From Dyella sp. EPa41 (lineage in GTDB: Bacteria; Pseudomonadota; Gammaproteobacteria; Xanthomonadales; Rhodanobacteraceae): a DNA stretch of 64,000 bases. A program made the position numbers and the translations under genes. Where the stretch lies: the NCBI RefSeq assembly GCF_016586165.1, contig NZ_BCPR01000016.1:1-64000 (forward strand), in the 5' to 3' direction. The notes under the pieces were generated by a model. That model worked only from the letters and a program-made list of their open reading frames with translations. It was not told where the DNA came from and searched no databases. Below, piece by piece: positions 34,493 through 45,466 of the stretch (position 1 is its first letter; each line of letters starts with the position of its first letter).

Positions 34493-34957
34493 CTACTTGT
34501 TGCCGCCGCCCGCGCCATGCTCCGTCGCCCACGGCCATGCCCGCCCCCACTGCGCCATGGCGTCGCTCCAGGGCGCATTCGCGACGCTGCCCAGATCGGA
34601 CATGCTGCCCAGTGCGCGTGCCGTGTCCTTCTGCCAGGTCTGGATCGCCTCCTGCAGGCCCTGGGCGAAATGGGCCTGCACGCTCGCGGCGATGTGATTG
34701 GTCACGTTGGCGTCGCCCAGGCGCTGCTGCAGCATGCGCCCGAAGGTCTCGGCCGGCATCGTCGCCAGCGCCGACCAGTCCTGTGCCTTCAGCAGCTGCT
34801 CCACGCGTGCCTGCGATTCGGCGATGCCGTCATCCACGGCGCGCGTGGAAAGCTCCAGCCATTTCTTCCAGTTTTCCATCACCAGCTTGCTGATGCGAAG
34901 CTGAAGTTCGCTGTTGGCCTTGTACAAGGCCAACGGTAGATCGCTCGTGTGATTCAT
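34493..34957 (-). CDS. Phasin-family protein
   Basis: Phasins coat polyhydroxyalkanoate granules. The 154-residue product is helical and amphipathic, with the family-like stretch NSELQLRISKLVMENWKKWL (about 15-34) and later a long Ala/Gln-rich region (SVQAHFAQGLQEAIQTWQKD). It has no signal peptide. No PHA synthase lies in this window, so substrate granules are inferred from the family only. The start MNHTSDLPLAL has a GAGGG ribosome site. Confidence 0.82.
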   Translation of the reverse strand: MNHTSDLPLALYKANSELQLRISKLVMENWKKWLELSTRAVDDGIAESQARVEQLLKAQDWSALATMPAETFGRMLQQRLGDANVTNHIAASVQAHFAQGLQEAIQTWQKDTARALGSMSDLGSVANAPWSDAMAQWGRAWPWATEHGAGGGNK

Positions 34958-35399
34958 CGTGACGCCCTCGTTGAAAGATGCCTGCCGCGGCCGCTTCACT
35001 TGCTTCGGCCGATTGCCCTGCACAAACGCCGCCATGCCGGCCGCGCCACGAATGGCCACCTCCGGCTTCGCCCGAGCATGGACTGTCCCGGTTCAATAAA
35101 ACGTGTGGCCACCGGCGGCTCCGCTTTTTGCACCGGGCTTCGCGACTGCTTGATGACGCCCGGGCGACAGGTCCCCTCCCGTCCGCTTGGTGCCTCGCAG
35201 CCAGGCGCCTTGGGAAAGGTGCGCGATACCCGTGCGTCAGCGCGGGGCTCTCCGCGTGCCGATGCCGTGCGCGTTCGGAGCAACGGCAGCCCTGACAGCC
35301 GGAGGTGGCGCCGTTCAGCTGATAGTCCGTTTGCATTCACCGCGTGTTGTTTGCGCGCATGCCAAAACTCGTGCTCCCCGCCAACAAGAGGCATGAGCA
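34958..35399. other. 442-bp divergent gap between phasin and PepSY genes
   Basis: No gene, RNA or repeat is evident. The region must hold the two divergent promoters. An AT-richer patch near 35320-35350 is the likeliest promoter for the PepSY gene, but I cannot define a clear -35/-10 pair. Confidence 0.4.
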
Positions 35400-35822
35400 A
35401 TGAAGAAGATCGCTTCGTTGACCATCGCGACGGCCCTGGTCTTTGCCGGCATGGCCATGGCGCAGGATGCGCTCACCGAACACCAGGTGCAGTCTTCGCT
35501 GGAGCGGCAGGGCTACAGCAAGGTGCACGACCTGGATTTTCGCAATGGCGTATGGACGGCCAAAGCGCGCAGCGCGAACGGCAAGAATGTTGCCGTGCGC
35601 GTTGATCCCAGGACGGGCCAGGTGTTCCCGGACAAGCCGGTGTCGCGGTTGAGCGAAGCGGATGTACGCGCATCGCTGTCGACCCAGGGCTATACCCACG
35701 TGCATGACGTGGATTTCGATGGGGGCGTGTGGACGGCCAAGGCCGACAACGAGGCCGGCAAGAAGGTGAAGCTGCAGCTCGATCCGGAAACCGGCCGCGT
35801 GATCGGCTCCGATCGCCATTGA
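35400..35822 (+). CDS. Periplasmic protein with two PepSY repeats
   Basis: The 140-residue product has a Sec signal peptide (MKKIASLTIATALVFAGMAM, cleavage near AMA-Q). Two similar PepSY-like units of about 55 residues follow. Each pairs VHD(L/V)DF with GVWTAKA and ends in an (R/Q)(V/L)DP-TG turn (about 42-75 and 100-135). PepSY domains are linked to protease inhibition or metal-stress responses. Nothing around it indicates a partner. It ends before a bidirectional terminator. Confidence 0.8.
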   Translation: MKKIASLTIATALVFAGMAMAQDALTEHQVQSSLERQGYSKVHDLDFRNGVWTAKARSANGKNVAVRVDPRTGQVFPDKPVSRLSEADVRASLSTQGYTHVHDVDFDGGVWTAKADNEAGKKVKLQLDPETGRVIGSDRH

Positions 35823-35852
35823 TGCACGACGGGCGCCTGCTCGGCGCCCCAT

Positions 35853-35882
35853 AAAAAAAGGCCGCCCGAGGGCGGCCTTTCG
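35853..35882. terminator. Bidirectional intrinsic terminator
   Basis: A stem of AAAGGCCGCC and GGCGGCCTTT is flanked by seven As on the left and Ts on the right. It lies between the converging PepSY and HU-like genes and should work in both directions. Confidence 0.9.
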
Positions 35883-35940
35883 GACCCTGACCGGGCGCGC
35901 CCTGGCGGGAGCATCCGATCGAGGGGTCGGATAGCAACGC

Positions 35941-36336
35941 TTACTGCGCGGCGTCCTTGAGCTTCTTCAGCGCGCGGACCTTCAGCTTCACCGTGGCCGG
36001 CTTGGCAGCGAACCACTGCTCTTCCTTGGTGAAGGGGTTGATGCCCTTGCGCTTCGGCTTGGCCGGCACGTTGACAGCGGTGATCTTCAGCAGGCCCGGC
36101 AGCGTGAAGTGGCCAGCACCCTTCTTGTGCACCGAGGAGGTGACAGCGCCCTCGAGCGTGGCGAGCACGGCACGCACGTCCTTGGCGACCACGCCGCTGA
36201 CTTCAGCGATGTGGGCAACCAGGCCCGACTTGCTCAGTGCTTCCTTGATCGGCTTCTGCACGACTGCCTTGGCGGCCGTCTTCGCTGCCTTCGGAGCGGC
36301 CTTCTTCTTTGCTGCTGCTTTCTGCGCCTTCGCCAT
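35941..36336 (-). CDS. HU-family DNA-binding protein with basic N-terminal tail
   Basis: The 131-residue product combines a Lys/Ala-rich tail (about 1-28, AKAAAKKKAAPKAAKTAAKA) with an HU/IHF-type domain (about 31-130). The domain keeps the core helix and beta arms (GHFTLPGLLKITAVNVPAKP, KRKGINPFTKEEQ). Such tails resemble histone H1-like extensions and are common in xanthomonads. It probably bends or compacts DNA. It is distinct from canonical HU in length (about 90) and tail. The start MAKAQ was preferred to the longer frame. Confidence 0.88.
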   Translation of the reverse strand: MAKAQKAAAKKKAAPKAAKTAAKAVVQKPIKEALSKSGLVAHIAEVSGVVAKDVRAVLATLEGAVTSSVHKKGAGHFTLPGLLKITAVNVPAKPKRKGINPFTKEEQWFAAKPATVKLKVRALKKLKDAAQ

Positions 36337-36624
36337 ACATTTCCCCGTGGTCATCGAGATGATGTGTTGAATGCCTTTCGGCATGCGGAATGTATGGCAT
36401 GGCGAGCGCCACGCCAAGCTGCAGAACGGAAAAAATGCGGTTTTTTTGCCGCTTTGGCCTGACAGGGGTGAAGAAAGTCACGATCGGGCCCCTCGAAAGG
36501 CTGTTTTTCAGGCCTTTTTCGTGTCCCCCGTCGCCGTCTTCCCCCTCAGCCCGGCACGAGGCTATGGACCGGCGCCAGCACCGCTATCTACTATCGGGAC
36601 TCGTTTAACCGCTAGGTGCGCCTC

Positions 36625-38277
<1,653 letters not shown>

Positions 38278-38301
38278 GCAACACCGCCGTTGAGACGAAG
38301 T

Positions 38302-38331
38302 ACGGCCCGCAGCGATGCGGGCCGTTTTTTT
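38302..38331 (+). terminator. Intrinsic terminator after the M28 peptidase gene
   Basis: A 9-bp stem (ACGGCCCGC and GCGGGCCGT) with a six-base loop is followed by seven Ts, 25 bases after the stop. Confidence 0.93.
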
Positions 38332-38508
38332 ATGCGTTGAACAGCTTTTTCACTTGTTGCTGAATCTCGTGACGCCGCAACACAAACGCAGCCTGACCGT
38401 CATGTCCGATCCGTGCGGATGCCACGCAATCGTCGCGTCGGAATAACGGGAAAGTCATGCGCGATAGGCAGTCTATGCAGACCCGCCGTAAAAAGAACGT
38501 CTCATACC

Positions 38509-38766
38509 ATGCTGGCGCAATACGTTTACCCTTCGAAAACCGGCCTGTTCCGCATCATTCGCCACGGCCGCCAATGGCGCGTGCTTCATGACGAACAGGA
38601 AGTGGGCCGCCACGACACCGTCGAAACCGCGCTGATCGCCACCCGCATTGCCTGCCCGCAAGCGCGTCTGCCCGGCGAACTCGACCAATGGCGCTACATC
38701 CCCGAACTGGCGCTGGCCCATTCGCGCGTTTCCGCGGACGGCACGCATTGGCCATTGGCAGGGTGA
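38509..38766 (+). CDS. Small conserved-looking protein of unknown function
   Basis: The ATG at 38509 gives 85 residues, compact and mixed alpha/beta, with aromatic and His residues (RIIRHGRQWRVLHDEQEVGR, LDQWRYIPELALAHSR). There is no signal or membrane segment. I do not recognise the family. It is bounded by a terminator upstream and palindromes downstream, so it is probably a single-gene unit. Confidence 0.55.
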   Translation: MLAQYVYPSKTGLFRIIRHGRQWRVLHDEQEVGRHDTVETALIATRIACPQARLPGELDQWRYIPELALAHSRVSADGTHWPLAG

Positions 38767-38780
38767 GCGCAGCTTTTATT

Positions 38781-38909
38781 CCCTCTCCCCGCCGGGGAGC
38801 GGGTTGGGGTGAGGGGGTGCTGGCGGCAGCCTTTCCACGAAGCCCGTCCGATATCCCGCCACCGCAAGGGTGACCCTCACCCTGCCCTTTCCCCGGAAGG
38901 GAGAGGGAA
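38781..38909. repeat. Inverted pair of CCCTCTCC palindromes
   Basis: The left element (about 38781-38817, CCCTCTCCCC then GGTTGGGGTGAGG) and right element (about 38874-38909, CCTCACCCTGCCC then GGGAGAGGG) face each other. They lie between two converging genes and can pair. They belong to the same GC palindrome family seen near 111 and within flgI. Confidence 0.7.
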
Positions 38910-38917
38910 AACCCACA

Positions 38918-40732
38918 TCACTCGTGCGCGTTGATCACCGCGAGGAAGTCCCTGCCATAGCGCTTGAGCTTGGCCTCGCCCACGCCGCTGATCGCGCCCA
39001 ACTCTTCTTCGTTGGACGGCAATGCGCGCAGCATCGCCAACAGCGTGGCATCGTGGAAGATGACATAGGGCGGCACGCCATGCTGCTTGGCGAGCTGGGT
39101 GCGCAATTTGCGCAATTCATCCCATAGTGGCTGCTCGTAGGCCTCCACGCCCAGGCTTCCGCCTGTCACCAGCTGGCTGTCGCGGCGTTTGCGCGAGGCG
39201 CGTACGGGTCGCGCATCTTCTCGCAGGCGCACGGAGCGCCCGCCCACCAGCACCTCGCGGCTCGACCTGGTAAGCCGCAGCGTGCCGAAGCCCTCCGCGT
39301 CGGCCTCCAGCAGGCCCATCGCCAGGAGCTGCCGGAACACGGAGCGCCACTGCTTGTCGTCCATGTCCGCACCGATGCCGAACGTGGAAAGCCGATCGTG
39401 GCCCAGCTCGCTCATGCGCGCGCTGTCTTCGCCGCGCAGGATGCTGATGACGTGGCCCGAACCAAAGCGCTGCCCGCTGCGATACACCGCCGAGAGCGCC
39501 TTCTGCGCGGGCACCGTGGCATCCCAGGTCTTCGGCGGCTCGATGCAGTTGTCACAGCGCCCGCAGGGGCCGTGGAAGGTTTCGCCGAAGGCCGCCAGCA
39601 ACCGTTCGCGGCGACATTCCGTCGCCTCCGCGTAGGCAAGCAACGATTCCAGCTTCTGCCGCTCGACGCGCTTGCGATCGTCGGCCGATTCGGACTGCGC
39701 GATCATCTGGCTCATCGTCACCACGTCCGACAGTCCGTAGATCATCCATGCATCGGCCGGGAGGCTGTCGCGACCGGCGCGGCCGGTTTCCTGGTAATAG
39801 CCTTCCATGCTGCGCGGAAGATCCAGGTGCGCGACGAAGCGCACGTCCGGCTTGTCGATGCCCATGCCGAATGCCACGGTGGCCACCATCACCAGGCCGT
39901 CCTCGCGCAGGAAACGCCGCTGGTGCGCATGGCGCGTCGCCGAATCGAGGCCGGCGTGATAGGGCAACGCATCGATGCCCGCCTCGGCCAGCCAGGCCGC
40001 CGTCTCGTCCACCTTGCGGCGGCTGAGCGCATAGACGATGCCTGTTTCGCCGCGGCGACGCTCGAGGAAATCCATCAACTGCCGGCGCGCGTTGTGACGC
40101 AGGCCGACCTGGTAGCGGATGTTGGGTCGATCGAAGCTGGAGACGAACTGGCGTGCCTGCTGCAACGCCAGGCGTTCGACGATTTCGTCGCGCGTGCGCT
40201 CATCCGCCGTGGCGGTCAGTGCAATGCGCGGCACCTCGGGAAACCGTTGGTGCAGCACCACCAGTTCGCGATACTCGGGGCGAAAATCGTGGCCCCATTG
40301 CGATACGCAGTGCGCTTCGTCGATGGCAAACAAAGCCACTTCGGTGCGTTCAAGCAGGCCGAGGAAGCGCGGCGTCAGCAGGCGCTCCGGCGCCACGTAA
40401 AGCAGGTTCAGCTCACCGGCGAGCAAGCGCCGCTCCACTTCGCGCTGGTCTTCCGCACCCAGGCTGGAATTGAGATAGGCCGCGGCGACGCCGGCCTCGC
40501 GCAACGCGTCCACCTGGTCCTGCATCAGCGCGATGAGCGGCGACACCACGATGCCGGTGCCTTGCCGCACCAGGGCGGGAATCTGGTAGCACAGCGATTT
40601 GCCGCCACCGGTAGGCATGAGCACCAACGCATCGCCGCCCTCGATCAGATGCCCGACGATGGACTGCTGCTGGCCGCGGAACTGGGTGTAGCCGAAAACG
40701 CTGTGGAGAATGTCGAGAGGGGAAGGAGGCAT
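38918..40732 (-). CDS. recQ: ATP-dependent DNA helicase RecQ
   Basis: RecQ unwinds DNA in the 3'-5' direction during recombination and repair. The 604-residue product has Walker A TGGGKS (41-46), the DEAH box (138-141, [16 protein letters not shown]) and helicase motif VI (QETGRAGRD). A zinc-binding RQC region (Cys residues in ATECRRE and CGRCDNC) and a C-terminal HRDC domain (about 525-600) complete it. The order and length are typical of full RecQ. Confidence 0.97.
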   Translation of the reverse strand: MPPSPLDILHSVFGYTQFRGQQQSIVGHLIEGGDALVLMPTGGGKSLCYQIPALVRQGTGIVVSPLIALMQDQVDALREAGVAAAYLNSSLGAEDQREVERRLLAGELNLLYVAPERLLTPRFLGLLERTEVALFAIDEAHCVSQWGHDFRPEYRELVVLHQRFPEVPRIALTATADERTRDEIVERLALQQARQFVSSFDRPNIRYQVGLRHNARRQLMDFLERRRGETGIVYALSRRKVDETAAWLAEAGIDALPYHAGLDSATRHAHQRRFLREDGLVMVATVAFGMGIDKPDVRFVAHLDLPRSMEGYYQETGRAGRDSLPADAWMIYGLSDVVTMSQMIAQSESADDRKRVERQKLESLLAYAEATECRRERLLAAFGETFHGPCGRCDNCIEPPKTWDATVPAQKALSAVYRSGQRFGSGHVISILRGEDSARMSELGHDRLSTFGIGADMDDKQWRSVFRQLLAMGLLEADAEGFGTLRLTRSSREVLVGGRSVRLREDARPVRASRKRRDSQLVTGGSLGVEAYEQPLWDELRKLRTQLAKQHGVPPYVIFHDATLLAMLRALPSNEEELGAISGVGEAKLKRYGRDFLAVINAHE

Positions 40733-40788
40733 CGGGAAATGCTAGCAAATGCGGCCGCACTCCCGTGCCCTGCAATGCCCTCCGCGCG

Positions 40789-40813
40789 TGTAGGAGCGCA
40801 CCCAGTGCGCGAA
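40789..40813. repeat. REP arm upstream of recQ
   Basis: A single CCAGT-type arm followed by AAAGCCTAC, the same trailing sequence as the REP at 41856. Confidence 0.7.
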
Positions 40814-40855
40814 AAGCCTACGGAGCGAACGCGACACCCAGGTTGATGGCCTGAT

Positions 40856-40990
40856 GGATGCGAAAAAGGCGCCACAAGGCACCTTTTCTCCTTGCCGCCG
40901 GCTTTTTGTGGGAGCGCACCCAGTGCGCGACAAACCAACGAAGCGGAACCGACATGGCTCTGCGGTCGCGCACTGGCTGCGCTCCTACAG
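40856..40990. repeat. Terminator-plus-REP cassette, copy 1
   Basis: A hairpin (AAAAAGGCGCC, ACAA, GGCACCTTTT) at about 40863-40887 is followed by GCCGCCGGCTTTTTG and an inverted REP pair (40907-40990). The spacer is GACAAACCAACGAAGCGGAA. The whole block recurs at 47328-47458. The stem has one mismatch here, so this copy may be decaying. Confidence 0.8.
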
Positions 40991-41005
40991 GAGGGGCATA
41001 ACGCC

Positions 41006-41356
41006 TCAGCCTGGCATGCCCCACAACGCGCGATCCAGGTTCGCATCGAGCCCGAAACTCGCCAGTGGCACCTTCCCGTTGCGCACGTCGACGCCTTCGG
41101 CCTTCAGGCGCTTGCTCTGCTCCCGGAAACCCCGGCTGCCCTGCGGAAAGGCGATCTGCCCGCTGGAACGCAACACGCGATGCCATGGCAGCTCCATGCC
41201 GTCAGGCACCATGCCCAGCGCCCGGCCGACCAACCGGGCGCGCCCGGGCAGCCCTGCCCTCGTGGCGATCGCGCCGTAGCTGGCGACGCGCCCACGGGGT
41301 ATCGCCGCTATGGCATTCCAGATGCGCTCATAAGCATCGTCGATAGCGCTTTCCAT
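41006..41356 (-). CDS. Alkyltransferase-like protein (ATL)
   Basis: The 116-residue product is the DNA-binding domain of the MGMT/Ogt family, with RVASYGAIATRAGLPGRARL and VGRALGM matching the recognition helix region. The catalytic PCHR motif is replaced by PWHR (57-60), with Trp at the Cys position. Like other ATLs it should bind O6-alkylguanine and flag it for nucleotide excision repair rather than remove the alkyl group. The start MESAIDDAYE was chosen; the upstream frame is not homologous. Confidence 0.92.
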   Translation of the reverse strand: MESAIDDAYERIWNAIAAIPRGRVASYGAIATRAGLPGRARLVGRALGMVPDGMELPWHRVLRSSGQIAFPQGSRGFREQSKRLKAEGVDVRNGKVPLASFGLDANLDRALWGMPG

Positions 41357-41432
41357 GATCTTCAACAGGCCCTTTACAGCAGGTCGTGGCACAGTAGCGG
41401 GGCTCTCGCCGCCTGCCAAGGAGACCGCACCC

Positions 41433-41837
41433 ATGCGCCATTTCGAAGCCGTGCGTTCCCACGTCGGCAGCCTGCACGAGCTGCGCCACAACGATCCCTA
41501 CTTGATCAGCTTCGACCTGTCGCTGCCGCATGACCGGCACCAGGGCATCTATCTCGCCGAGCTCGAAGACGAGGCGGGTCGCCGCTACCTGCGCATCTCC
41601 ACGCCAGTGGGCCCGTTGGCAGGTGCCGACCCCCGGCGCTGCCTCCGTTTCAACTGGGAGCAGCGCAAGGGCTTTCTCGCGGTGGCCGACCTCGATGGCT
41701 CGCCCTACCTGCACCTGTGCGAGAACCGGCCGTACGAACTGCTGGATGCCGCCGAACTGAAGCGGCTGATCGAAGAACTCGGTGCGCTCGGCGACCAGCT
41801 GGAGAGGATCGTCGCCGCGGGCGGCGACGACCTGTAA
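41433..41837 (+). CDS. Small acidic protein of unknown function
   Basis: The 134-residue product is acidic, soluble and without a signal peptide. It contains HNDPYLISFDLSLPHDRHQG (about 20-39), a beta-rich middle and a C-terminal helix (ELKRLIEELGALGDQLERIV). A GGAG ribosome site precedes the ATG. The pattern suggests a conserved single-domain protein, perhaps a chaperone-like fold, but I do not recognise it. It is divergent from the ATL gene and ends before a REP pair. Confidence 0.65.
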   Translation: MRHFEAVRSHVGSLHELRHNDPYLISFDLSLPHDRHQGIYLAELEDEAGRRYLRISTPVGPLAGADPRRCLRFNWEQRKGFLAVADLDGSPYLHLCENRPYELLDAAELKRLIEELGALGDQLERIVAAGGDDL

Positions 41838-41855
41838 CCCCGCGCCCTCTTAACC

Positions 41856-41961
41856 TGTAGGAGCGCACCCAGTGCGCGAAAAGCCTACAGAGCGGCAACG
41901 CGACCACCCTTGGTCGAAAACGCACGCGGCTCCGCGGTCGCGCACTGGGTGCGCTCCTACA
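41856..41961. repeat. Inverted REP pair
   Basis: Both arms are the CCAGT/ACTGG variant, starting 19 bases after a stop codon. It lies between converging genes (41433-41837 and pit). Confidence 0.85.
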
Positions 41962-41989
41962 TCAGCTGAAGCCGGGGCGCGCCGCAGGC

Positions 41990-43111
41990 TCAGAACATGC
42001 CAGCCAACCGCACGAACCCGTAGGCCAGCAGCGCGGTGATCGGCAGCGTCAGAATCCACGCCCACACCATGCGCTCGACCACCGACCAGCGGATGGCGTT
42101 CCAGCGCTTGGCAGCGCCCACGCCCATGATCGAGGCGGACACGTTGTGCGTGGTCGATACCGGGATGCCGAAGGCGGACGCGGTGAGGATCACCGCCGCC
42201 GAGCTGCCTTCGGCGGCAAAGCCGTTGATGGGATGCAGCTTCACCATCTTGTGGCCCAGCGTCTTGATGATGCGCCAGCCACCGCCCGCCGTGCCGCCCG
42301 CCATGGTCAGCGCGCATACCACCGCTACCCATGCCGGCACGTCGAAGCCGCCGGTCGACGAGCCGTGGATGCGCAGGAAGCCCAGCCATGACGGCAAGCC
42401 ATCGAACTGGCCGGCCGTAGTGGCGCCGGCCAGTGCGAGAGCGATGATGCCCATGCTCTTCTGGGCGTCGTTCATGCCGTGCGCCAGGCCCATGGCGCTG
42501 GCCGAAACGATCTGGGCCTTGCCGAAGAACGCGTTGACGAACGGCGTGCGCCCCAATCGCCGCAGGAGGCCGGTGCGGCTGGAGAACCAGCTGAGCAGCG
42601 CGTACAGCGCACCCATCAGCAGGAAGCCGATGACGAAACCCATCAATGGCGACGCCACCATGGGCACGATCACTTTGGGCACCACGCCCTTGCCGTCCCA
42701 CCAGTGCGCGCCGCCCTGCGACCAGATCACCGCGGCGAAATTGTTGCCGGACGATGCGATGGCGGCACCGACGAGCGCGCCAACCAGCGCATGGCTGGAA
42801 CTCGACGGCAGGCCCCACCACCACGTGATGAGGTTCCACGCGGTCGCCGCCAGCAACGCGCAGATCAGCAGCTGCGGCCCCGCCTCGATCACATGCGTGT
42901 CGATGATGCCGGCGGCGATGGTCTTGGCCACCGCGGTGCCCCACAAGGCGCCGATCAGGTTGGTGATCGCCGCCAGCATCACGGCCTGCCCCGGCGTCAG
43001 CACCTTCGTGGCCACGACGGTGGCGATCGAGTTGGCGGTGTCGTGGAAGCCGTTGATGTAGGTGAAGGCGAGTGCGATGAGCACGACCGCAATGGCGAGA
43101 CCGATGCTCAT
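41990..43111 (-). CDS. pit: Low-affinity inorganic phosphate transporter (PiT family)
   Basis: PiT proteins import metal-phosphate with protons. The 373-residue product has about ten membrane helices and both family signatures: FTYINGFHDTANSIATVVAT (N-terminal half) and MGLAHGMNDAQKSMGIIALA (C-terminal half). GIPVSTTHNVSASIMGVG near the end is also typical. The start MSIGLAIAV was chosen for the first helix. It is downstream of a DUF47 gene on the same strand with a 78-bp gap, the usual pairing. Confidence 0.95.
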   Translation of the reverse strand: MSIGLAIAVVLIALAFTYINGFHDTANSIATVVATKVLTPGQAVMLAAITNLIGALWGTAVAKTIAAGIIDTHVIEAGPQLLICALLAATAWNLITWWWGLPSSSSHALVGALVGAAIASSGNNFAAVIWSQGGAHWWDGKGVVPKVIVPMVASPLMGFVIGFLLMGALYALLSWFSSRTGLLRRLGRTPFVNAFFGKAQIVSASAMGLAHGMNDAQKSMGIIALALAGATTAGQFDGLPSWLGFLRIHGSSTGGFDVPAWVAVVCALTMAGGTAGGGWRIIKTLGHKMVKLHPINGFAAEGSSAAVILTASAFGIPVSTTHNVSASIMGVGAAKRWNAIRWSVVERMVWAWILTLPITALLAYGFVRLAGMF

Positions 43112-43189
43112 GCATGCACTCCGTGCACCACGACGAAAGCCCGGACCAAAGCCGGGCGGCAACGAGAAGAGGACGTCATCGCGCTGGCC

Positions 43190-43819
43190 TCAGGAGTTCT
43201 TCAGCACGATCGAATAGACGATGTTGCCGACGTCGCGGCACTTGTCGATGGCCTTCTCGATCAGCTCGAACAGGTCCTTGGCCAGCATCGCACGCATGGC
43301 GTCGTTGCCTTCCACGTAAAGGTTGCGGTACGGCGAGAGCAGCATGCGGTCGCCTTCCGATTCCAGCGTCTGCAGGCGATCCTGCAACTTCTTCACCGGG
43401 TCGATGCGCAGGCCGCGGCGCAGCTCGCCGATCATTTCCGAGACCACGGCGGTGGCGCGCTCGAGCACCAGCGCGCGCGCGGCGAAGTCCACGTCGGACA
43501 CGCGCCCGGCGATGATCTCGTAGCGCTCGGCGAACTTCTCGATGGTCTTGGGGATCTTGTAGAGCGCCGAGTTCAGCGCTTCGATGTCCTCGCGGTCGAG
43601 CGCGGTGACGAAGGTGTTCACCAGCTCCTCGCTGATCTGCCCGGCAAGTGCCTTTTCGCGCGCACGCGCGGAAGCGAAGGCGGCCATGACCGGGGCGTGA
43701 TCCTTGCCCGTCACCAGTTCATGGAGGGCCTTGGCGCTCTCGCGCGCCGCTTCGGCGCTTTGCTCGAGCAGGCCGTAGAACTTGTCGCCTTTGCCGAAAA
43801 TCGTTTGCAATGAAAACAT
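43190..43819 (-). CDS. DUF47 PhoU-like partner of the phosphate transporter
   Basis: The 209-residue all-helical product belongs to the DUF47/PhoU-like family (FGKGDKFYGLLEQSAEAARE near 8-27; KAIDKCRDVGNIVYSIVLKN at the end). It lies upstream of pit on the same strand. Related proteins are thought to adjust Pit activity in step with phosphate supply, by analogy with PhoU. Acidic and His residues are spaced as for metal clusters, but the ligands cannot be fixed from sequence alone. Confidence 0.92.
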   Translation of the reverse strand: MFSLQTIFGKGDKFYGLLEQSAEAARESAKALHELVTGKDHAPVMAAFASARAREKALAGQISEELVNTFVTALDREDIEALNSALYKIPKTIEKFAERYEIIAGRVSDVDFAARALVLERATAVVSEMIGELRRGLRIDPVKKLQDRLQTLESEGDRMLLSPYRNLYVEGNDAMRAMLAKDLFELIEKAIDKCRDVGNIVYSIVLKNS

Positions 43820-44130
43820 GCAGTTATTGCCTAGGGTGCGGGGGCTGAAATGACGGATATGTTACAGGACGCCCCTGCCGCACCGCATCACGGGCTTCGC
43901 GACAGGCTGCCGCGCTCCCGAACCCCTTGCGGGGATGACCCCATGCAGGCGTTACCGGTTCTGCGGGCGGTATCCAGCCGGCCCACCCACCGCGGTGCGC
44001 GGCCTGCCCAGGAGGCCAGCCTGCGCGACGCCACGCCACACGCCCTGCAGGCTGGCTGTGATCAGGGCATCCCTGGCCTTACACTCCGTCTCATGTCCCC
44101 ACGCGACCTCCCCCGCTCCGCCCGGCCGCC
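43820..44130. other. 311-bp divergent promoter region
   Basis: Between the DUF47 gene (minus) and the CNNM-like gene (plus). No gene or repeat is seen. It should hold both promoters, but I find no match good enough to mark. Confidence 0.4.
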
Positions 44131-45453
44131 ATGCTGACCGAAATCGCGACCGTCATCGTCCTCTCGCTGTTCAACGGCTTCTTCGCCTTGTCGGAAATGG
44201 CCCTGGTGGCCTCCCGCAAGACGCGCCTGAAGCAGATGTCCCGCACCAGCCGGCGCGCGCGGGTGGCGCTGCGCAATGCCGAGGCCCCCGAGCGCTTCCT
44301 CTCCACCGTCCAGGTGGGCATGACCCTGGTGATCCTGGTGACCGGTGCGCTGGCCGGCGATGCCCTGGGTGACCACATCGCCCAGGCCATCCACGGCGGC
44401 CGGGCGGCATGGCTGGAGCCCTACGCCAAGGTCGTGGGCCTGGTGCTTGGCTTCGTGCTGATCTCCTTCATCCAGATCGTCATCGGCGAACTGGTGCCCA
44501 AGCGCGTGGCGCTGTCCGCGCCGGAGAAGTTTTCCGGCTACGTGTCGATGCCGATGATGGTGCTCTCGCGCCTCACGGCGCCGTTCGTATGGATGCTCAA
44601 TCTCTGCAGCGGGCTGATCCTGCGCATGCTCAACGTGAAGCAGCGCGGCAGCGACGTGGCGACGGAAGAAGAAATCCGCCTGCTGGTGGCCGAAAGCGCC
44701 GAGCACGGCATCCTCGATCGCGACGAGCACAACATGGTCAACCGCGTGCTGCGCCTGGGCGACCGCACGGTGGAAAGCGTGATGACCCCGCGCACGCGCA
44801 TCGTCTGGCTGGACCAGAACGCGGGTTACAAGGAGAACGCGGCAATCCTGCGCGACACCCCTTATTCGCGTTATCCGGTGTACCGAGGCGACGAGAGCGA
44901 CATCGCCGGCGTGGTGGAAGTGAAGCGGCTGCTGCGCGGCTACGAGCAGGGCAAGCCGGACCTGTTCGGCCAACTGGTCAAGCCGCTCTACGTCCCTGCC
45001 ACGGCACGTGCGCTGGACCTGCTGGAGGAGTTCCGCGACGCTGAAACGCAGCTCGCCCTGGTGGTGGACGAGTACGGCGACATCGTCGGCCTGGTCACGC
45101 TCAACGACCTGCTGGCCGCTATCGTCGGCGCCACCCAGCTCGGCGGCAGCGGCCCGGAGGAGAGCCCGCTCATCACGCAGCGCGGCGATGGCAGCTGGCT
45201 GATCGATGGCTCGCTGTCCATCGACGACCTGCGCGAGCTGCTGCAGGTGGATGCACTGCCCGGTGAGGAAGAACACGAATACCGCACCGCCGCCGGCATG
45301 GTCATGGCCGCGCTCGGCCATATCCCGCAGACCGGCGAGATATTCGAGTGGCACGGTTTCCGGGTGGAGGTGATCGACCTCGACGGCGCGCGCATCGACA
45401 AGCTGCTGGTGATGCGCAAGCCGCAGATCGATGTGGAGGAAGACGGGTTTTAG
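44131..45453 (+). CDS. CNNM/CorC-like membrane protein (hemolysin family)
   Basis: The 440-residue product has an N-terminal CNNM transmembrane domain (about 1-190; VIVLSLFNGFFALSEMALVA). Two CBS domains follow (about 205-325; ESVMTPRTRIVWLD, ALVVDEYGDIVGLVTLNDLL). A C-terminal CorC/HlyC domain spans about 345-430 (GDGSWLIDGSLSIDDLRELL). The family is linked to magnesium or cobalt efflux and resistance. The older hemolysin label is not supported by function. It is followed by an inverted REP pair. Confidence 0.92.
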   Translation: MLTEIATVIVLSLFNGFFALSEMALVASRKTRLKQMSRTSRRARVALRNAEAPERFLSTVQVGMTLVILVTGALAGDALGDHIAQAIHGGRAAWLEPYAKVVGLVLGFVLISFIQIVIGELVPKRVALSAPEKFSGYVSMPMMVLSRLTAPFVWMLNLCSGLILRMLNVKQRGSDVATEEEIRLLVAESAEHGILDRDEHNMVNRVLRLGDRTVESVMTPRTRIVWLDQNAGYKENAAILRDTPYSRYPVYRGDESDIAGVVEVKRLLRGYEQGKPDLFGQLVKPLYVPATARALDLLEEFRDAETQLALVVDEYGDIVGLVTLNDLLAAIVGATQLGGSGPEESPLITQRGDGSWLIDGSLSIDDLRELLQVDALPGEEEHEYRTAAGMVMAALGHIPQTGEIFEWHGFRVEVIDLDGARIDKLLVMRKPQIDVEEDGF

Positions 45454-45466
45454 CCGCAAGCTTCTT

